Below, piece after piece: positions 23,701-35,911 of a stretch of 64,000 nt of DNA. The stretch is from Petrosia ficiformis (lineage: Eukaryota > Porifera > Demospongiae > Haplosclerida > Petrosiidae): the NCBI GenBank assembly GCA_947044365.1, contig OX345642.1, positions 6,301,507 through 6,365,506 on the forward strand, written 5' to 3'. The notes under the pieces were generated by a model. It was not told where the DNA came from. It saw nothing but the letters and a program-made list of their open reading frames with translations, and ran no database searches. Within the stretch, counting starts at the first letter, position 1. Every line of letters begins with the position of its first letter. The translations under genes and the position numbers were made by a program.

Positions 23701-25134
23701 TTTGAAATTTACTATACACATACATGTACATGTACATGTACAGTGTACACGTACATGTACACTGTACATATACATACATGTACGTATATTTTATGATATT
23801 AGAAATATAAACTCACTGAGTGCTTTTAAATTAGAGAGATAAGTATCATGATAATACAATACATAATATAACATTAGAATTTGAGAAGATAACGAGTAAG
23901 TTTGATTAGTGGGTGTGGTTTCATCCTGTCTAAATACACTCAGTACTTCCTCTGCTGAGAAAGGAACCTGCATGTACATATAAATACATATACATGTAAA
24001 TGTACATGTACATATAGTTAATCATACAATGTAAATACACATACATGTACATCTACATGTATTTATACTTATATGAAAATTCATGTACATGTATATACAT
24101 ATAATTAACTATACACATACATGTACATATATAATTACAGTTATAATGTACACGTACATATAATACATGTACACGTACAAATTATATAATTGTAGTTATG
24201 CATGTACCTGTATAATTAATTATACATGTACATGTATTATATACAAAGTGCATATGACTTATGATAGTCCATATCAAATGGTACATGTAAGGCCAGAATA
24301 ACTAGTCTGTAGTTAGTTATGTCAAGTAAACACTCTTTATTTAGCCACTTTGCATATAATGCTAACAATTTTATAACATTTAATTAAGTTAATTGTAAGA
24401 CAGTTCAGACATGTGGTCAATTACAATGTAATGTAATATACTATTACTATTACCTTAAAAATCAGTATAATTAATTTTAATACAATTACTTTATATTACT
24501 ACCTAAGTCAATGTAATATATTACTATTACTATTACCGTATAAATCAGTATATTACTATTGCTATTACTGCCCAAGTCAGTGTTACTGTTATGGATTACT
24601 ATAGCATTGAGGTTTCTTTGAAATTCTTTCATGTATTAAACTAAATGACCATTGCATTTAAAGTACGTGAGTAACTAACACATTTAAACACACCTGAGAT
24701 GACGATGATGAAGAAGGTATGGTACTTTGTCTTGATGTTAGACCAGAGAGAAGGATAGCTTGAATATATTCTTCAATTAGTGGAGACAATATCTCATGAA
24801 GAGGTTCAGAGATACAACATATTTGTTTGTATATCCAATCCTAAATAGAAGAACTTAGACTGAAAATACATGTACATGTACAGGAACATGCATGAATGTA
24901 CAAGTACATGTGCATGTACAGGTACATGTACATGTAATCTCAGCCATGAATAACATGTACCTGTACATGTACAGAAACATGTAATATCAGGCACGAATGT
25001 ACAAGTACATGTGCATGTACATAAACATGTAATATCAGCCATGAATGTATATAATGTACATGTACAGGTATACTTGAATATTTAAGGTTATTTTAGTTAT
25101 TACAAGAGCATATATATGATGTTATTGGAGATGT

Positions 25135-25177
<43 letters not shown>

Positions 25178-26269
25178 CACCTGAGACAATGGAAAAATGA
25201 AAATGAGAGTTGCCTCAGGTGGGATTCGAACCCACGACACTCTGTACTCCGGACAGATGTACATGTACACATACGTACGTACATGTATGCATACATGTAT
25301 ATATTAAAGTTGTTTTAATTATCTGTATATCCAACAGAAGAGTTTAGGCACAAATTAAGTATTTGGTTAAACCTTGATTCGGACCCTGCCAGCTGGGCTG
25401 CCTTGGTAGCTCAGTTGGTAGAACATCTGTCTGGAGTACAGTGTGTCGTGGGTTCGAATCCCACCTGAGGCAACTCTCAATTTTTCATTTTTCCATTGCC
25501 TCAGGTGTCTTTCTTTCTTTCTTTCCTGATAATATCATGTACATCATGTAAATGTACACTTCATATACTGGAAATATCTACATGTACATGTATATATGTT
25601 GGTTTACATGTACATGTACATGTATATATGTTGGTTTACATGTACATGTAGCTTAATATACTACCTTCTATATGAAGAGAGAATTAATCAAATTACAAGT
25701 CTATAACAATATAAATACATGTACATGTATGACTAACTACATAATATTAATACATTAATATACAATGTACATGTATACCATACATACATACATGTACATG
25801 TATATCTTACATACATGTACATGTATACCATACATACATGTACGTGTATATCGTACATACATGTACATGTACCTTGATTGAAACTCCGTATTTTCTAAAC
25901 GCTTTTGATTGAATCAACTGATGAACACAATGTATCGGTAGATAACCAGTCATGTGACCATTTAGATTAGGAGTGGGAGTGACATTAACAGCATGGGAAC
26001 AAACCACCTACAAGAATTACAAATGCATGTCCTATATACATGTACATGTATATTCTAAAAACGTACACTTTCATTGAACACTTTGAGAAAGAGTGTTCTT
26101 AAGGTAGAGAACTGGCCAGACCTCAAAGATCCCTAAAATGAAACAAATTGTGTACATGTTTATTTTACTAATCACCAGTTGATCCCATTTCAGTAAATAT
26201 TACATGTACATGTACATCTACATGTATGTCCATAGTACATACATGATGTTATAGGAGATGTAGAAAGAG

Positions 26270-26300
<31 letters not shown>

Positions 26301-27081
26301 CACCTGAGACAATGGAAAAATGAAAAAGAGAGTTGCCTCAGGTGGGATTCGAACCCACGACACTCTGTACTCCAGACAGATGCTCTACCAACTGAGCTAC
26401 ATGTACATGTATATGTGTATATGTACATGTATGTAATGCAAGTTATACATGTAACATACAAGTACTAATATAATTATATTATACATGTATATACTATACA
26501 AGTTATCCTGATTCCCATACCATAATCTTCATTCCCAATACAGATGTTATTAGTTTCTCGATCTGGTCAAGTTGCTTGTCTTGTAAATGCATTGCAACTA
26601 ATAGCAACATCTCTCCATAACAAGACTCACCAGAGCACACTCTATAAAAACAAATGTAAACATGTGTAACATGTACATGTATAAATATTATAATTTACAT
26701 GTACAATTGTACATGCATATGTACATGTACATGTACATGTACATGTACATACACAGTTACAGTGAAACCCCTCTATTGAGGACACCTTGTATTAAGGACA
26801 CTTATATTTGTCCCAAGAGTGTTCGGAATAGAGGTTCAGTAAAAAATAATGTACATGACCAAGTATGTACATGTACAGTAGTACATAAGTACAAATTGTA
26901 CTTATGTACTACTGTACATGTACATGTACACATAATATACTAATTATGTACATGTACACAATGCATTAGTATTATGTAGAGTGAGTACTTTTCAAACTCT
27001 GGAAGGAAATCCAATAGCCATGTCAACCATCTAACAGTAGCTTGTTCACCATCCTCTGAGCTATGAAAAGAAACAAATCAT

Positions 27082-27154
<73 letters not shown>

Positions 27155-30100
27155 GCTTCATTATACCTAATCAGAAATGGACAGGTAAGAAGAACAGAGA
27201 GAGCAACTTTCACAAATATGACTCCAGCTGATGAAAATGGTGGACATGTACAAGTGATGAGATGAAGAATAGCAGCTGTTTCTTCGTTTGTTAAATACAT
27301 GTGTACCTGAATCTATAAAGTGAATTATATTAACAAACTAAGCAACATGTTACATGTACATGTACATGTATATGTACACATGTACATGTAGTACTAAACA
27401 TGTACACAATGTACTATACATATAAAATTATAAATATCTCCAGTCGTTCTCAAGCCTTAACATACATGTATATCTGTAAGTTGCACTATAATTTAACTCT
27501 CTAAGTACATGTACATGTACATGTACATGTCTGTCTGTTGGTACATGTATGTTTGTTTGTCTTCAGTTTAATATCAATCCAGCTGGTTACACAACCTTAA
27601 GTCCACAGCAGACATGAAGTAACTGAGTAAGTTCTTCAATAGCTTCATCAGTTAACTGATGTGAGAGAGATATGGGAGAGAAATCCACATGTTCCACAGT
27701 GAATGATGAAGAGTGTCTTCTACGTCGATGTGATGGAGGAGGGGGAGGAGGAGGAGGAAGAGGAGGGGGAGGAGGTCCCTGTTAATAATAAATGTATGTA
27801 CATGTACATGCGTACCTGTATTTGAGAGACCACCCTTGGGACAAAATAGGTAGATATTAATTATACAGGGACCTTATTACGTTACATGTGTTTATATCAT
27901 ATGAGAGGCCTCCATTGTACATGTATATTACAATAATTATTAATACAAGTATGGGTTTGTACAGTTAATGTAATGTACATGTATTCACACACATGCACAG
28001 TATGTACGGGTATATACATGCACACCCCTAAATCACCCAGTCCTAACTCCTAAATCATCGTCAGAGAGATGAAATTACTGCACATCTGGTATCAAGTATC
28101 AGAGATAACAAGCAAGAGTTACACACAAAGGACTTCCTAATCATTCGTACCTGTACATGTGAATTGACTACACAGTACGTATATATTTGTACATGTACAT
28201 GTACCTCTTGATTAGTTGTCTTTTCTGCCTCCATTTTACTCTCACTCTCTCCATCTCCACTTGTAATACCTCCTCCATCTTCTTGATCAGTTTCACTTAT
28301 CTCAATTTCCATTTGATCAACTAACTCTAATGTTAGTGTATCCATCCCTTCTTCTTCATCCTCCTTCCCTACTTCTCCTTCACTAACCACACCTACTTCC
28401 ACCTCCACTTCCATCTCATTAACAGGGTCAGTAGTGGGTGTGGCTCCAAGAGATAAGTGATGGGTGTGGTTAATGAAGTAAACCAGTCTCTTCATTAAGT
28501 GCTTTCTTAAAGCAGTAACAGCTGAAGCACGATGACGTCGATACTAAATAAAAGAAAAGTACATGTATATATCATATACATGTACATGTGTACATGTACT
28601 AGTACATATACCCATTCATCTACCAAATCATCTAATTCCTACTTGTGCAGTGGCCAAATATGACTTGCTAGTGTGGTCAAGCTGCTGGTACTGGTATGTA
28701 TACATGTACATGAATATGTAGACATGTACATGCATATACATATACATGTACAGTGGACATGAAAATATAGACATGTACATGTACATGTACGGTGGACTTG
28801 CCTAATACATGTACATGTACACGTGCATATCCAACTATCCATATACATGTACATTATAACATGTACTGTGGACTTGTCTAATACATGTACATGAATATGT
28901 AGACATGTACATGTACACGTGCATATCCAATTATCCATATACATGTACATGTACGTACATGTACAGTGGACTTGCCATACATGTACATGTACATGTACCC
29001 ATGCATATATATGTACCTTTTGTTGCATTAATTTCATGTACTGTGCAAACCATGATCTCATCTCGTCACTACCATGGATAACCACATCACTCATCAAAGA
29101 CAAAACCCCTCCTCCTCTCCGACCAGCAATGACCTCATCAACATTGTCCCTTCGATCATTATCCAAGGCTATGAATATCATTAATGTTGGTAGTTTTTGG
29201 TTTGTGTAAGCCAACCATTGGATGTACGGAGCTTGTGTTGGGTGCATAGCTACAAGATCTCTTACTGTCTGTGACCTTAATCTACCTGATAAGGATATCT
29301 CATCTAATGATTCTCCATTCATTATAAAGGATTTTATAACTGAATACGAGAAAGAGAGAGAGAGAGAGAGAGAGAGGAAGAAAAGGAGGTAAACTTTGTT
29401 ATGTACATGTATATGATTACATACATACACAAGTACGTACGTGTACATATACAGTGTTCCTCTGAACAGCGGTACTATTATGCTCCCCACCCTTTAGTCT
29501 TGCTCCCTCACCCTTTAATTTAAAGTTTATGCTGTAATACACTGATTGAACATTGACCAAGCATCGTGTATCATTGATACACTCCTCCATTATTAATATT
29601 CATCCTGGGGAAGACAATACATGTACATGTACATACATTTACTTACACATGTGTACATGTACATGTGTATATTAATTATATGTATATTTGCATACTACAT
29701 GTACATGTATTACAAAGTAGAAATATACATTTATTTATTTCACCTTTACTATATGTGTGTGGAAGATTGGCTATTAAGCAACATATTAGAAAAGAGCCAT
29801 TATTTACTCTCAAAAGAGCTTCAGTCAGTTTAGTCACCGGTAGAATACTTGGTAACTCTTAGAAGAAAAATGACAGACAGAGAGAGGAAGGGATGGAGGG
29901 AGAAATAAATTAAAGCAATATACATGTATATGTACAACACTTACCATTGGTTGCAATGCATACAATATGACTAACTTCTTCTAAAAATACCAGACATTCA
30001 AACAAGTCAGACTGGCTCAACTGGAATGGAGTCTCAACCTTTATGTATTAAAACAGTTATAATCATGAATCCCCTATAAATGTTCATATGGTTTTAGGAT

Positions 30101-31240
30101 AAGACATTTCATCATTGATGCAGTGAAGGCATTGTAGTGTTTTTGATAAGCTTATATGATACACCACTGGCCCAAAGAGCTTCATATTTGGCAATGCATA
30201 GTTCACTCTTTGGGTATGATAACGCAGTTAATTATGATTATATTATCACTAACAGCATTAATTGTTTATTAATTGTCTCAAGATGTATTCACAATGGCGC
30301 ACACACTAACCATTGTTGAGCCAATCTACCCCATGCTTCAAAAGTTCAAAATGTATCAAAAACACTGAAACATGTCAAACCCCAACACACATGAACATTT
30401 ACATGAATTACAGATAGATAATACAATACAATAGTTAATTCAACTATTGGCAGCGTCCTTGGAATGAACAATTGGCACATCTCTACTTTACTGATTCATT
30501 AAATCAAGTTACGTTACATGTACCAATTACATCCTCTCAGACTAGGGAGAACAAGCATTATAAAGCACATTGATTTACAGCACTTCTAAGAGTTCTTGCA
30601 ACAAGGTTACAAAAGTTATATGAAATGACATCATAGGTTCATATGAACTAATGTAAATGGCTACTTCTCAAACAAATAGGCTTCTGTACCTAATGACGTC
30701 ATTAAGCATACTAAACTCACAAAAGTGCTGTACTTAATATTTCCCTCAGAACAACCTCTCCCTCTTGCATTCCTAAATACAGTACTAGTATACCTGATTG
30801 ATTAATCGTAACATTTCACTGAGCACTAATCTAAATCTTCTCTTTATCCCTCCTCTCTCAAACTCAGTTAGTATTCCATTTTCTAGTGAAGAAACCAGTA
30901 CACTTTCGCTTCTTAATTGTTCTTCTCCTGGACGCAATTTCTTCAGCAGCTGTTGTTCTTTTATTGCGTCATGATTCAATTCAGCAAAATCCAATTGTAA
31001 GTATTTCTGAACTCTATTCACTGGTTCTATATCCAGTAATAAAGAATGGAGTGCCTTCCTGTATTGTACCCATGTGACTGTTGGATCCTGATTGGTCGGT
31101 GTTGCCTGAAAGACTACTTTGCATAGCAACGGAAGAAATGGATTTAATACACTCCTAGGATGCTCCCATAATTTGGAAATGCTCCCTGAGAGAATGGCAG
31201 AGAATATATGAGGACTTGGAAGTTCCATGTTTATGGTCAT
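17708..31240 (-). CDS. INTS2: Integrator complex subunit 2
   Basis: INTS2 is a core subunit of Integrator, the nuclear complex that cleaves snRNA and paused nascent RNAs at RNA polymerase II. I traced 23 exons with GT-AG introns and consistent phase (high to low): 31240-30794, 30038-29945, 29857-29750, 29339-29017, 28543-28205, 27778-27596, 27312-27167, 27060-26989, 26641-26521, 26132-26067, 26007-25873, 24840-24694, 23967-23817, 23307-23192, 22868-22763, 22654-22589, 22037-21836, 21606-21484, 20757-20624, 20175-20054, 19320-19246, 18759-18607, 18220-17708. They total 3942 nt, or 1313 residues, against about 1200 in vertebrates. Diagnostic blocks include Tyr-Leu-Pro-Ile-His-Cys (exon 11), Pro-His-Leu-Cys with Asp-Trp-Ile (exon 15), Pro-Leu-Ile-Val-Leu-Arg-Cys-Asp (exon 18) and Val-Pro-Ser-Met-His (exon 22). 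The extra length is an acidic stretch (exon 5) and a poly-Pro tract (exon 6). Introns are full of ACATGT repeats. Confidence 0.93.
18300..18510. repeat. TACTG/TACAG microsatellite in INTS2 intron 22
   Basis: Dense TACTGTACTG tandem repeats with occasional TACTATACTG variants between exons 22 and 23. A similar but less regular TACAG/AATAC array lies in RTTN at about 56385-56585. Confidence 0.85.
19694..19942. mobile_element. Inverted-repeat element with a tRNA-like core
   Basis: Arms of about 65 bp pair: TACATTAGCAATGAAGTCCA on the left with TGGACTTCATTGCTAATGTA on the right, continuing through the CTTTCCAGGAAACAAC and GTTGTTTCCTGGAAAG segments. Between the arms, at about 19817-19885, are an A-box-like TGGCTTAGTGG and a B-box-like GGTTCGAGT, as in tRNA-derived SINEs. 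It lies in INTS2 intron 20. Confidence 0.6.
20316..20432 (+). mobile_element. 5'-truncated tRNA-derived SINE
   Basis: Begins inside the tRNA-like head at GTGTCGTGGGTTCGAATCCC, continues into CACCTGAGGCAACTCTC, a T-rich stretch, the complementary TGCCTCAGGTG, a TTTC microsatellite, and ends ATAACATCATGTAC. The A-box half is missing. Confidence 0.75.
21155..21323. mobile_element. MITE with CAGTGTTTTTGATAAG ends, copy 1
   Basis: Terminal inverted repeats CAGTGTTTTTGATAAG and CTTATCAAAAACTCTG enclose a noncoding body with TTGGCCCAAAGAGCTTC and TGGCACACACACTAACC. Further copies lie at 30136-30367 and 40477-40680. It sits in INTS2 intron 18. Confidence 0.75.
25114..25258 (-). mobile_element. tRNA-derived SINE, head truncated
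   Basis: Minus-strand copy running from the ATGATGTTAT end through an AAAG microsatellite, the CACCTGAG and CTCAGGTG pair, and the B-box region GGATTCGAACCCACGACAC. It stops at TCCGGACAGATG before the A-box and is replaced there by ACATGT repeats. Confidence 0.75.
25399..25533 (+). mobile_element. Full-length tRNA-derived SINE with intact Pol III boxes
   Basis: The head at 25400-25473 folds as a tRNA: the GCCTTGG and CTGAGGC ends pair over 7 bp, an A-box TAGCTCAGTTGG and a perfect B-box GGTTCGAATCC are present, and the anticodon-loop position reads GGA. The D-stem has a mismatch. The tail follows directly without CCA, so this is a SINE head, not a tRNA gene. The tail repeats the tRNA 3' end in inverted form (CACCTGAGGCA and TGCCTCAGGTG) and ends in a TTTC microsatellite. 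It lies in INTS2 intron 11. Confidence 0.8.
26240..26402 (-). mobile_element. tRNA-derived SINE, nearly full length
   Basis: Minus-strand copy with an AAAG microsatellite, the inverted CAGGTG pair, a complete B-box and most of the A-box (CCAACTGAGCTAC). The acceptor-stem end is replaced by ACATGT repeats. Confidence 0.75.
27085..27151. repeat. GA dinucleotide microsatellite
   Basis: An uninterrupted GA run of about 66 bp in INTS2 intron 7, just downstream (transcript sense) of the exon 7 donor at 27166. A shorter GA run lies at 29347-29375. Confidence 0.95.
30136..30367. mobile_element. MITE with CAGTGTTTTTGATAAG ends, copy 2
   Basis: Same family as 21155-21323, with a longer body holding extra AT-rich sequence (TTATGATTATATTATCAC). 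It lies in INTS2 intron 1. Confidence 0.7.
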
Positions 31241-32171
31241 TTATTGAGCATGCGCATGGTGGGAATACGAGTACGATTTCGATCGAGTGGGCGGCAACGC
31301 GCACGCCACTTATTTTAATTATACGCCAGACGAAAGATGTTATAGCCTTATAGGCCATGTGGTAGGGGGTCTAGGGAATACACACCTGCCCTCAAAACTA
31401 GATGTTATAAGAGATTATATATACTCATGTGGCTTGAAGGGAGTAGTATTGGTGAGGGAAATCTTTGTTCCCCCTTTATTAAACCCACCCATGTTATTGT
31501 ACACATACACATTGTCTATATAATACTTACATGTAGTCATGATATTACACTGCAAAAATGAAATTGTTAAAATAACCAATTTATTGGTTAGTATAGTTGC
31601 AAGGAAATTTCATTGTAGTTTGTCATACAGGTTGTTGTGGCTACATGCATGATGTTACTATGACATTAGTGCATTGAGTATAAAAATGTACACAAGACTA
31701 AATTAAAATATGTTTTTGGAGGTTTCCGAACCTTTTGTTGGCTAGATACAATCACTTAAAGTGGCAAATAAAGTAAATTCTTAGTATGCACTATACTGCT
31801 TCAACTAATCGAATATATGGATTAAGAATGTGTGAATCCATAACAATCTGAATAACTGACAAGAGTGGATATTCATGTTGTGTTTCAAACAGGACACATT
31901 TTTATAACATAATTACATGAAATAATTGACCACACCCCTTATGAATATTTAATGAACATGTTTGTCCCTTGCCAATACTAATTCCTTAGATCCACCCATG
32001 ACCCTAAAAGCTATAAAATATCTTTCATTAAAATTTAAACTGTTAAATAAACATGTATATCAATTATATTTATCTTGTACATTGAGTAAACTAAAATTAT
32101 TGCACATAATTATAATTAACAGCAAATACATATACAAATACAGCAATGACATACAATGTAGTTAGGTCATG
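31241..32171. other. Interval between INTS2 exon 1 and the ApoL-like gene
   Basis: The first 20 bp carry the conserved TTGAGCATGCGCAT motif (31244-31257). The rest is AT-rich, without a supported gene or a clear element. Confidence 0.4.
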
Positions 32172-33439
32172 TTATGAAGTTGTTCCCAATCCATCAGCAA
32201 ACTCCTGTAAGTCATCTTGGTTGTTATCTAGAGTTTTGATAAGTTCACCAATCTCTGTAGCAACATTGGAATTTGACTCTCCTTCTGTTTTATACTTATG
32301 AACATCATAGGCTGATTTCACCATGACGGCCAGATCAACAGGGATGAATACAAAATCAAAAATTGCTCCTGCAGCACCAATGACTCTTCCAGTTGTGCTA
32401 AGTGCACTCCAAGCAGTACGACCTGCAACAGCAGCTACTCTTGCAGCTTTTACAGCACTTATTGCAGCTTTTCCAGCTTCAAAGATAGCATCAATGCTTT
32501 TATAACCACCATAAAGTGCTCTAACGCCACTCCTACTATTCCAACTGTAGTGAATTAATGCAATCATTTTCTCCCAAGTGGAATTGTGCTTTTCTGCAAG
32601 GAAATCAAGCTGCTTGAAAAATGTATCCCCGAGTTCTTTAACTTCAATCATTAGCTGTCTGTCGGCCTTACATGCATCTTTTGCATCTTCCAGTTTGGTT
32701 TCCGAAACAGCCAAGTAGCCAAGTTCAGCTCCAGCTATTGTCACTCCTCCAGCACCTGCTAACGCAGCACCCGGAATTAGGAGTCCAAGACTAGCTCCAA
32801 ATGTGAAGAAGCTAAGACCAAATCCAGCAATTGCTAAGGCTGGTATAACAGTAATATGCAATAGTAATATAATATAAATTATAATTATGTACAGGAAGTT
32901 GTTAAGCTACATTGCCATGGGTGGAGCGACGTTTAGTATTGTAGAAAAATATTTTGTGCTGTTTTTCTGATTCCATCTTTCAGAAACTAAACATGTAATT
33001 ATCTAGTATATTGTGTGTATAGTTAACTAAACTAAAAGCCACAATACCTTACTAAAAGGGGTAGTTATAATTATATAGTTAACTGAAACAACACTATTTT
33101 ACAGTAATAATAATAGTAATGGATAACTGTAATTACAACTATTCTGTTTAGCTAGTAATGGTAAGTGTAATAATAATAGTATAATAGTAATTCTTGTTAC
33201 ATTCCATTTTAAATTGACTGACCTGATCCTGTCACTGTTGCCGCTGTTCCACCAATTCTGGCCTTTCTTGATTTATCATAGCTTTCTTCGACATCCATCT
33301 TTAGTGTGTGCAGGTGTTTCAATGTTAGTTTTCGAGTTCCTAACAACCCATGAACTGCTTTTATTAGTTCTTTTCCAGTTTTAGATGTTTCTTGGAAGTC
33401 AGAATCATCGAGCAATCTTTGAATTTCAATATCAGACAT
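32172..33439 (-). CDS. Apolipoprotein-L-like protein
   Basis: Two exons, 33439-33223 and 32839-32172, joined by a 383-nt intron with donor CAG-GTCAGT and acceptor ATACCAG. They give 885 nt, or 294 residues. The N-terminal part is helical and charged. Around the junction runs a Gly/Ala-rich hydrophobic segment (Arg-Ile-Gly-Gly-Thr-Ala-Ala-Thr-Val-Thr-Gly-Ser, then Phe-Thr-Phe-Gly-Ala-Ser-Leu-Gly and Gly-Ala-Gly-Gly-Val-Thr), typical of ApoL membrane-addressing regions. A second Ala-rich hydrophobic helix pair lies near residues 185-245. ApoL proteins insert into membranes and act in intracellular membrane traffic or defence in vertebrates; the role here is not known. There is no signal peptide, as in intracellular ApoLs. 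It lies between INTS2 exon 1 and its duplicate. Confidence 0.75.
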
Positions 33440-33480
33440 GTTAGCTGTTACACGTATGCAAGTAACTGAAAAATTCCTGC

Positions 33481-33488
33481 CTTATATA
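33481..33488 (-). promoter_or_regulatory. TATA box of the ApoL-like gene
   Basis: TATATAAG on the minus strand, about 42-49 bp upstream of the start codon at 33439. That places transcription start about 10-20 bp before the ATG. A GC-rich patch (CGCCTTCGGGAGGG) lies directly upstream. A strong TATA box and short leader suit an inducible gene; that is inference. Confidence 0.5.
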
Positions 33489-33499
33489 CCACCAGGAGC

Positions 33500-35590
33500 G
33501 CATGAACCCTCCCGAAGGCGGGGAAGGAGCATAACTGCTATATAAAATGCTGTGTCAACTTTTGTCCAACGAATTGCACAAAACATAAGCATGCAAGCAA
33601 GGCGGAGGCGCTAAGTGTGGCGATACACAAACCATAGACTATTGGAAACGTCCACGCATTTCCGTAAATCCGTTGCCCCACCCTATCTTTTTTAGCCAGC
33701 CCCTCCCCTCTAAATACAATGCGCGCGCTATGTATGCAAGACTGGTAAAGAACTTGTTTTAAATCGTGTATCATTAAAGAACACTTTTGTTAAACTAATT
33801 GATAATATCACCAACCAACATAGGAGTGCTATACCTTCAGCTAGAAAACTGGAGTGTTGAACTATATGACCTACCACACTGCTTAGAGTCCCCAAAATGT
33901 AAGTACCTCGTAACGGTTTCAACTGGATTTTCTACATCTAAACGGTAACTTTTTTCTCTATATTTGTTTTAAACCCATGTATTTTTATTGAAAAAACGGA
34001 GTGCGTCACAGACTAATGCTATGGGATCACGTGCGCCGTTTCCAATCCCTTATACGTAAGTCTATATAATCTATGCAAAATTTCTAGACCTGCCCCTGCT
34101 AGTATACTTGAGATAATGAATTCATAATGTGTTTCAAGTGCTACTGTGCTAGTGCTAATAGTGCTAGTTGACACAGCACAGCTTTCACTTTCATATAGCT
34201 GTTGTACGCTCCTTGAGATTCATGCACTCCTGTATACACTGACTTGGGAGTCTGTTTGTCTAGGTGGATAAGCCAGGGGTCATGAATACATGCGAGTTAC
34301 TCACCTGTATCAATGTACTTCGATATGATGATAGCTGCATCCACATTTTTAATGTTATAATTATAATGTTGTGAAGTAGTCTTCTGTCTATCATTTAACA
34401 AGTTGACTAACAATCTATCTGACCTTGCTAATGATCTCTTTACTAATAATGACATGTAAAAAACTATTGGTACCTAATACAATATAATATTTGAGATAAA
34501 GAATTGTTATGTGCTAGCTACTCCTAATTTGTAACAAGACACATGTACATTTGTTTTAACTACTTCAGTTGCTAGATGTGACAAGAGTAGTATTTTATTA
34601 GTAAACCCATAGATATTAAAACACAACAGTAGTGCAGAACCCTACTCATAGATGTGCAAACTACTGCATATTAAACAAGAGTGAGCTACATTGTATACAT
34701 GTATAAGCTTAATGAATATTTTTGTGCTAATCTACCAGTCATAAGTTTTAAACCAATTGCTATGATTAATTTCATTGTTATCTTGTTTCCTAGTACTTCT
34801 GGTATGGTCTGCACTTTTTAGTGTGTGTTTATCAATTAGTGTTGTTTTAGTTTGACAATAATGACCACTTTTAGTTATAGTATGTCTAGTTTCTCCCAAT
34901 TTAGTTATAGTTTTTATAAGCTTTTGTTGTCATTGATGTCTCTGTCTGAATATTTGAGCAGTTTTGTTGCTGTATATCACTGGAAAAATAACTGGTTATT
35001 TCAATCCTACATGAGTTTCAATATAATATCCTCCTAAGACTATATAAATCAATGCTGATTTCTTTTCTTGCTAAGTAATGTTTACAAATAGTAATTTATT
35101 TCTTTTGATCTTGATATATATTCACTAGTATATAGAGTACATGCCATAATGGTATATCCAATATACAATGCACTTTAAACATATGTAAATCTCATAATAA
35201 TTAGGTACAGCGGATGTTATTTGTTATTATAAGTACAAGTTCATATACATACTGCTAATTACTCTGGAATGAGTAGATACATCTATTGTTTTCATGATAG
35301 TAATAGCTACACCACCTATAATACTATGCTATAGTAACTGTTTTTAATACTATGCTTTATTATGACATGTACTAGTCAATATAGATCAAATGAAACTAGT
35401 ACTTGTAAATATTGCCTAGCAGGAAAAACAAATCAGCATTTGGAACAAGCGAAGAAATTATCCCTATGACTGCTTTGTGGTATCCAGCATTCGGCAATTA
35501 TGGCTGACTTTATCATGCCTGAAACACAACAGCTTTTCTTTTGAAATACTTGTAATAGTATATTTGAGTTCTAAGCTCTAAATTTTGCAA
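33500..35590. other. Intergenic DNA with an interspersed-repeat copy
   Basis: No supported gene. From about 34980 to 35445 the sequence is homologous to 59534-60299 and 63485-63795. Its ends, AATGCTGATTTCTTTTCTTG (35050) and the complement of CAAATCAGCATT (35441), form diverged terminal inverted repeats of about 35 bp, so this is a noncoding DNA transposon copy. Confidence 0.55.
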
Positions 35591-35597
35591 ATGTTAG

Positions 35598-35906
35598 CAG
35601 GGGCGGATACAGGATTTATTGTTTGGTGGGGTTGATCTCGGCATTTAGCTAATTAATTATTCATAAAGGGCATGGTAAATTAATTAACAAAAGAAAGTCA
35701 ACTAGGTCAGTCCTCCAACACCGATTTCTGGAGGATGCGTTGTTGAATGAAAGCCTTTAAAATGTCTTCTACTGGAATTCTCTCCTGGTAATGCATAGCT
35801 ATCACAGCCATTCATTAACCACGTGTAAACATTAAATTTATTTCAAAGTTCAAATGTTTTGGGGGGTTGCAACCCCACAAACCCCCCCCCCCTAAATCCG
35901 CCCCTG
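35598..35906. mobile_element. 309-bp hAT-like MITE with 5-bp target duplication
   Basis: Both ends read CAGGGGCGGAT inward, which matches ends common in nonautonomous hAT-type elements. GTTAG flanks on both sides (35593-35597 and 35907-35911) as a target-site duplication. hAT elements usually duplicate 8 bp, so the superfamily is uncertain. The body has no coding capacity and ends in a run of C's. Confidence 0.75.
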
Positions 35907-35911
35907 GTTAG

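Larger units (their letters stand above)
22930..25870. repeat. Dense ACATGT/TGTACA repeats in INTS2 introns
   Basis: Runs of alternating ACATGTACATGT, each a few units long, recur every 50-300 bp between exons here and elsewhere from about 19.6 to 31 kb. The hexamer and its circular permutations are self-complementary, so each run can fold back. The exons are free of it. Poly-ATCC/CTGT tracts lie at 23520-23590. Confidence 0.85.

Noticed and set aside
25400..25473. A functional tRNA gene (anticodon GGA)
   Set aside because: It has a D-stem mismatch, lacks the long variable arm expected of tRNA-Ser, and continues into a tail shared by truncated copies elsewhere. It is a SINE head.
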